Of a DNA stretch of 8,727 bases, positions 5,727 to 8,727 are shown one piece after another. The notes under the pieces were generated by a model, which saw nothing but the letters and a program-made list of their open reading frames with translations, ran no database searches and was not told where the DNA came from. Location of the stretch: contig DAOUZG010000058.1 of the NCBI GenBank assembly GCA_030665705.1, positions 1 to 8,727 on the forward strand, in the 5' to 3' direction. Origin of the DNA: Deltaproteobacteria bacterium (GTDB lineage: Bacteria > Myxococcota_A > UBA9160 > SZUA-336). The translations under genes and the position numbers were made by a program. Positions within the stretch are counted from its first letter, which is position 1. Each line of letters starts with the position of its first letter.

Positions 5727-6107
5727 ATGACGGAGGGGGGGAATCCGCGCGCGCGCAAGCGGGCTGTGCGAGCGCTCGGGGAGCTGCTTCCCACAGTCCT
5801 GTCCGAGCTCGGCCTCACGCCTGCGTCTCACGGGGTCAGGCTCCTCCAGGTCTGGGACCGGGCGCTTGGGTCGGAGCTCGCGCCCCACTGCCGGCTGGAG
5901 GGGGTTCGCCACGGGACGCTGGTGGCACGGGTTCCCGACTCCGCCTGGATGCAGCGGTTCCAGCTCGAGAAGCCACGGATCCTGGAGCGTCTCGAAGAGC
6001 TACTCGGAGAGCCCGCTGCCCACGACCTGCGCTTTCGGATCGGTCCCCCGGAGCCTCGGGCTACTCGAACTCGCGGAGCACCAGACCGCTCGGAACCTTC
6101 GGGCTGA
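5727..6107 (+). CDS. dciA: DciA-like (DUF721) replicative helicase loader
   Basis: The 126-aa protein belongs to DUF721. DciA proteins load the replicative helicase DnaB in the many bacteria that lack DnaC or DnaI, so a role at replication initiation is expected by family. The core is visible at about residues 36-106: RLLQVWDRALGSELAPHC, then a GTLVARVPDSAWMQRFQL strand-helix block, ILERLEELLG and the final LRFRIG strand. Trp43 and His54 are typical conserved positions. The N-terminal basic helix (NPRARKRAVRALGELL) also fits. The ATG at 5727 gives a normal length; no Shine-Dalgarno is seen, so the message may be leaderless or nearly so. Its last 15 codons, beyond the conserved core, overlap the 3' end of the DUF1015 gene on the other strand. 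Confidence 0.9.
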   Translation: MTEGGNPRARKRAVRALGELLPTVLSELGLTPASHGVRLLQVWDRALGSELAPHCRLEGVRHGTLVARVPDSAWMQRFQLEKPRILERLEELLGEPAAHDLRFRIGPPEPRATRTRGAPDRSEPSG

Positions 6108-7248
6108 AGTAGGTCGACTTCTGAGGCAGGAGTCTCCCCTCCTGCACGACCCGGAACAGATCCTCGGGAGGCAGGGGGTTCAGCAGGAGGCCAATTCCCT
6201 CTCCCGCGCGGGCCGTTGCGATCACGCGGTCGGCCTGGGCGTCAAAGCGGATCCCGTCACCCGCGGCGTCGAGGAGCTCGGAGTGGAGCACCTCCACGTC
6301 GAGCTGGAGCTCCCGCTCACGGGAAAGGAGCAGCGGCGGCCCGGTCTCACCCACCGCGACGAAGACATGCTCCGCCTCCTGACGCCGCTGGAGGGCCTCG
6401 AGCAGCCCGGGGGCCTGCGCCTCCGACTCGAGTGGCTCCACGGCAAAGCCGGCAGCGGTGGCCCGCTTTCGCAGCTCGTCGATCGAGACCCGGGCCACCC
6501 GGTGGATGGCGTGCACCTGCGTCCCCGGGTCGAGGGCGTTCACCAGGTACCCCAGCACGAACTCGTGCGGCGCATCCCCGCTCCGCCCCGCGGTCTCGCG
6601 GCACTCGTCTCGGTAGCGAAGCATCGTCTCGTAACGGTGATGGCCGTCCGCGATGACGAGCGGTCGGTCCGAGAGGAAGCCTTGCACGCTGCGGATCGGC
6701 TCCGACTCGGCGACGGCGAACAGCGCGAGCTCCGACCCCTGAGGCGAGCGGGACCGGGTCAGTGCAGGGCTGAACGCGGCTGCGTCGAGCACCGGGGCAA
6801 GCTTCCCTTCGCGGTCCTCATAGAGAAAGAACAGCGGCTCGAGGTTCGCGCGGACGCTCCGGGTGAGCCGGAGGCGGTCCTCCTTCGGCCCCGGCATCGT
6901 CCGCTCGTGGGGAAGCACGGCGCGCTCCTCGTAGTCGGCGAGGCGGATGAGCGCGAAAATTCCGCGCCGGATCGGTCCCTCGGGAGTTCGTTCGTGGAGC
7001 ACGTAAAGCCGCGCCCCGGGGTCCCGGACGAGGACGCCCGTCTCGATCCACTGGCGGAACAGGCTCGCGGCAGCTGCGTAGTCACGGGCCCCCTCGGATC
7101 CCGGCGGCAGAGTCAGGTGGACGATGTTCTCGGGCTCTTTCGCGTAACGGGGACGTTCGACCTCGGAGATGACGTCGTAGGGCGGCGCCATCCGGACCTC
7201 TGGGTCACGAGCAAAACGTAGCGCTGTGAATGGGCAAATGTCCGTCAT
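6061..7248 (-). CDS. DUF1015 family protein (SerK/ParB-like fold suspected)
   Basis: The 395-aa product is a full-length DUF1015 protein. Signature blocks are APPYDVIS (21-28), HERTMPGPKEDRL (114-126), an AN...FFLYED block (134-145), IADGHHRYET (199-208), HAIHRV (246-251) and LPQKSTYFSPKVPSGLV (374-390). The conserved His/Asp/Glu/Arg clusters look enzymatic. From memory, DUF1015 has been compared with ADP/ATP-dependent free-serine kinases of the ParB/SbnI type, but I cannot confirm this here and treat function as open. ATG at 7248 is chosen over any upstream in-frame start, since GGAGG at 7256-7260 has ideal 7-base spacing and the family N terminus (DICPFTALRF) follows directly. It overlaps the tsaC stop as ATGA, so the two are translationally coupled. 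The 3' end overlaps dciA antisense by 47 bp. Confidence 0.92.
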   Translation of the reverse strand: MTDICPFTALRFARDPEVRMAPPYDVISEVERPRYAKEPENIVHLTLPPGSEGARDYAAAASLFRQWIETGVLVRDPGARLYVLHERTPEGPIRRGIFALIRLADYEERAVLPHERTMPGPKEDRLRLTRSVRANLEPLFFLYEDREGKLAPVLDAAAFSPALTRSRSPQGSELALFAVAESEPIRSVQGFLSDRPLVIADGHHRYETMLRYRDECRETAGRSGDAPHEFVLGYLVNALDPGTQVHAIHRVARVSIDELRKRATAAGFAVEPLESEAQAPGLLEALQRRQEAEHVFVAVGETGPPLLLSRERELQLDVEVLHSELLDAAGDGIRFDAQADRVIATARAGEGIGLLLNPLPPEDLFRVVQEGRLLPQKSTYFSPKVPSGLVLREFE

Positions 7249-7841
7249 TCGTTTGCCTCCGATCGGACCTCGGCAAAGGGGATCGCTCCCTCCCGCACAA
7301 GCTCCAGCTCTCCTGTCGCGGATACCGTCACTACGGTAGACGCGGGCTGGCCGCCCGCCGGCTCCCCGCCCGCCACTGCAAGCCCAGCTCCGAAGCAGGC
7401 CCTCACCTCCTCCGCCGTCTGGCAGGGCTCGCGGCCGGTCCGGTTGCAGCTCGTCGACACGATTGGGCGCCCCGCGTGTTCGAGGAGCGCGGTCGAGGTG
7501 GGGTGGGCGGAGCAGCGGAAACCGACCCCGAGTATCGTGGCGACGGGAGCGAGGACGTGTCCACGAACCGGAACAACGATGGTGAGCGGGCCGGGCCAGA
7601 ATCTCTCGGCAAGGCGGCGCGCCGGCCGCGGGGCGTCGGGCGCCCAACGCAGGAACTCCTCGATGCCGGTCACCAGCACCGAAAAACCGCGGCTGGCCTC
7701 GCGCCCCTTCAGCTCGCACAGTCGGTGCACGGCAGGCTCGCGCGACGGGTCTGCGCCCAGGCCGTAGACCGTCTCGGTCGGATAGGCGATGACCCCACCC
7801 TCTCGCAGGATGGCGGCCCCCTGCTCCACCCCGACGATCAC
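7245..7841 (-). CDS. tsaC: Threonylcarbamoyl-AMP synthase TsaC (YrdC domain)
   Basis: The 198-aa product is the short YrdC-only form of the Sua5/YciO/YrdC family, lacking the Sua5 C-terminal domain. It makes L-threonylcarbamoyl-AMP from threonine, bicarbonate and ATP for t6A37 tRNA modification. Motifs are AYPTETVYGLGADP (19-32), LKGR (44-47), FWPGPLTIVV (81-90), STSCNRTG (129-136, equivalent to the STSANxSG loop) and ASTVV (167-171). The segment GREASRGFSVLV departs somewhat from the usual KxRP...KPL pattern, so assignment to TsaC rather than a YciO-like paralogue is likely but not absolute. The start is GTG at 7841, overlapping the purD stop as GTGA, which puts the YrdC core at the correct distance. 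It overlaps the DUF1015 gene as ATGA. Confidence 0.9.
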   Translation of the reverse strand: MIVGVEQGAAILREGGVIAYPTETVYGLGADPSREPAVHRLCELKGREASRGFSVLVTGIEEFLRWAPDAPRPARRLAERFWPGPLTIVVPVRGHVLAPVATILGVGFRCSAHPTSTALLEHAGRPIVSTSCNRTGREPCQTAEEVRACFGAGLAVAGGEPAGGQPASTVVTVSATGELELVREGAIPFAEVRSEANE

Positions 7842-8727
7842 AGCTGTTCGCTCGGGGCCACCGCGCGCGCTGCGATGTCGGTTCGGTAGTGCATGCCACG
7901 AAAGCCGATGTGCGACACGGCCTCGTAAGCGCGCTTGCGGGAGGCCTCGATCGTCGGTCCGCGCGCCGTAACTCCGAGAACCCGACCGCCCTTGGTCTTC
8001 CAGACGCCTTGCTCCAGCCGCGTCCCCGCGTGGAACACCTTGACGTCGGGAAGCGAGTCGACAGCCTCCAGCCCCTCGATCGGAATCCCGGTTGGATAAT
8101 CCCGCGGGTAGCCCCCGCTCGCGAGCACGACGCAGACGGCGGGGTCCCCGAAGCGAAGCTCCTTCTGGATCCCCGCGTCGAGACGTCCCTCGGCCGCCGC
8201 CGCGAAGACCGGAAGAAGATCGGACTCGAGCCGTAAGAGGATCGGCTGGGTCTCGGGGTCACCGAGCCGCACGTTGTACTCGATCACGAAGGGACTTCCA
8301 TCGACGATCATCAACCCGAGGTAGAGAACGCCGCGGTACGGGGCTCCCTCGTCCCTCATCCCTTCGAGCGTTGGGCTCACGACCCGTTCCAGAACCTGCC
8401 GCTCGACGTCGGGATCCACGATGGGTGCGGGCGAGTAGGCGCCCATCCCGCCCGTATTCTCCCCCCCGTCACCATCGAGCGCCCGCTTATGATCCTGGGC
8501 CGGCGCGAGCACGCAGAAGCGTTCCCCGTCCGACACGACGTAGTAGGAGGCCTCCTCGCCGACGAGGCGGTCCTCGAGGACCACGCGCTCGCCCGCGGCG
8601 CCGAAGCGTCGCTCTCGCATCGCCTCGTGAATGGCCCGGCACGCCTGCTCGGGTCCGTCACAGACCGTGACGCCCTTTCCCGCCGCGAGCCCGTCGGCCT
8701 TGACGACGATCGGGCCACCCCGCTTCA
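7838..8727 (-). CDS. purD: Phosphoribosylamine-glycine ligase PurD, 5' end outside window
   Basis: This is the C-terminal 295 or so residues of GAR synthetase, which joins 5-phosphoribosylamine and glycine with ATP in step two of purine synthesis. The reading frame is open to the window edge, and an ATG at 8620 is internal, not the start. The first visible residues are the ATP-grasp motif PIVVKADGLAAGKGV. Further motifs are EEASYYVV, DHKRALDGDGGENTGGMGAYSP, GVLYLGLMIV and IEYNVRLGDPETQPILLRL, which carries the metal-binding Glu/Asn. About 130 N-terminal residues are missing, judged from typical length. The stop overlaps the tsaC GTG. Identification is firm; only truncation by the window is noted. 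Confidence 0.97.
   Translation of the reverse strand, partial: KRGGPIVVKADGLAAGKGVTVCDGPEQACRAIHEAMRERRFGAAGERVVLEDRLVGEEASYYVVSDGERFCVLAPAQDHKRALDGDGGENTGGMGAYSPAPIVDPDVERQVLERVVSPTLEGMRDEGAPYRGVLYLGLMIVDGSPFVIEYNVRLGDPETQPILLRLESDLLPVFAAAAEGRLDAGIQKELRFGDPAVCVVLASGGYPRDYPTGIPIEGLEAVDSLPDVKVFHAGTRLEQGVWKTKGGRVLGVTARGPTIEASRKRAYEAVSHIGFRGMHYRTDIAARAVAPSEQL

Noticed and set aside
7249..8262. An upstream in-frame extension of the DUF1015 gene that would give about 733 residues.
   Set aside because: It runs through tsaC and purD in another frame, is Arg-rich without family features, and a strong GGAGG supports the ATG at 7248.

Overview
The window is a gene-dense, GC-rich chromosomal segment from a bacterium with Shine-Dalgarno-led translation, frequent GTG starts and many 4-base start/stop overlaps. 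The core is the conserved ribosomal/tRNA-modification cluster rpsP-khpA-rimM-trmD-rplS, with yraN and rsmI beyond it, plus a dciA (DUF721) gene and a DUF1015 gene. This gene set and composition resemble high-GC deltaproteobacterial-type lineages (Myxococcota, Desulfobacterota or Binatota-like). That placement is inference from gene content only. I see no mobile element, CRISPR array, tRNA or rRNA, and no gene-free stretch longer than about 60 bases.

Right end (8727 down to 6061, minus strand): the 3' two thirds of purD, a short-form tsaC and a DUF1015 gene form a tightly coupled operon. purD/tsaC overlap by GTGA and tsaC/DUF1015 by ATGA. The DUF1015 gene converges on, and overlaps by 47 bp, the plus-strand dciA gene (helicase loader).

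Centre (5723 down to 3190, minus strand): a probable sigma70-type promoter leads into a 57-aa zinc-ribbon protein of unknown function, then rpsP (S16), khpA (KH-domain RNA chaperone), rimM (30S maturation), trmD (tRNA m1G37 methyltransferase) and rplS (L19). The last genes are translationally linked: rimM/trmD share GTGA and trmD/rplS overlap by 26 bp. The zinc-ribbon gene occupies the side where ffh often lies in other bacteria.

Left part (3184 down to 1346, minus strand): immediately after rplS, where many proteobacteria carry rnhB, lies a 612-aa protein. Its two ends look like the N- and C-terminal halves of an SMC/Rad50/YhaN-type ABC ATPase head, but every catalytic motif I can align (Walker A, signature, Walker B, H-loop) is degenerate. 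Between the halves are coiled coils, two Pro/Ser/Glu-rich linkers and a probable transmembrane hairpin. This membrane-anchored pseudo-ATPase riding in a ribosomal-protein operon is the most unusual item here.

Beyond it, yraN is on the plus strand (inverted relative to its neighbours) and is divergent from rsmI (minus strand, 894 to 55). The 32-bp spacer between them contains a small dyad. Apart from the pseudo-ATPase, the zinc-ribbon protein and the DUF1015 protein, the genes are housekeeping: translation (S16, L19, RimM, TrmD, RsmI, TsaC, KhpA), purine synthesis (PurD) and replication initiation (DciA).
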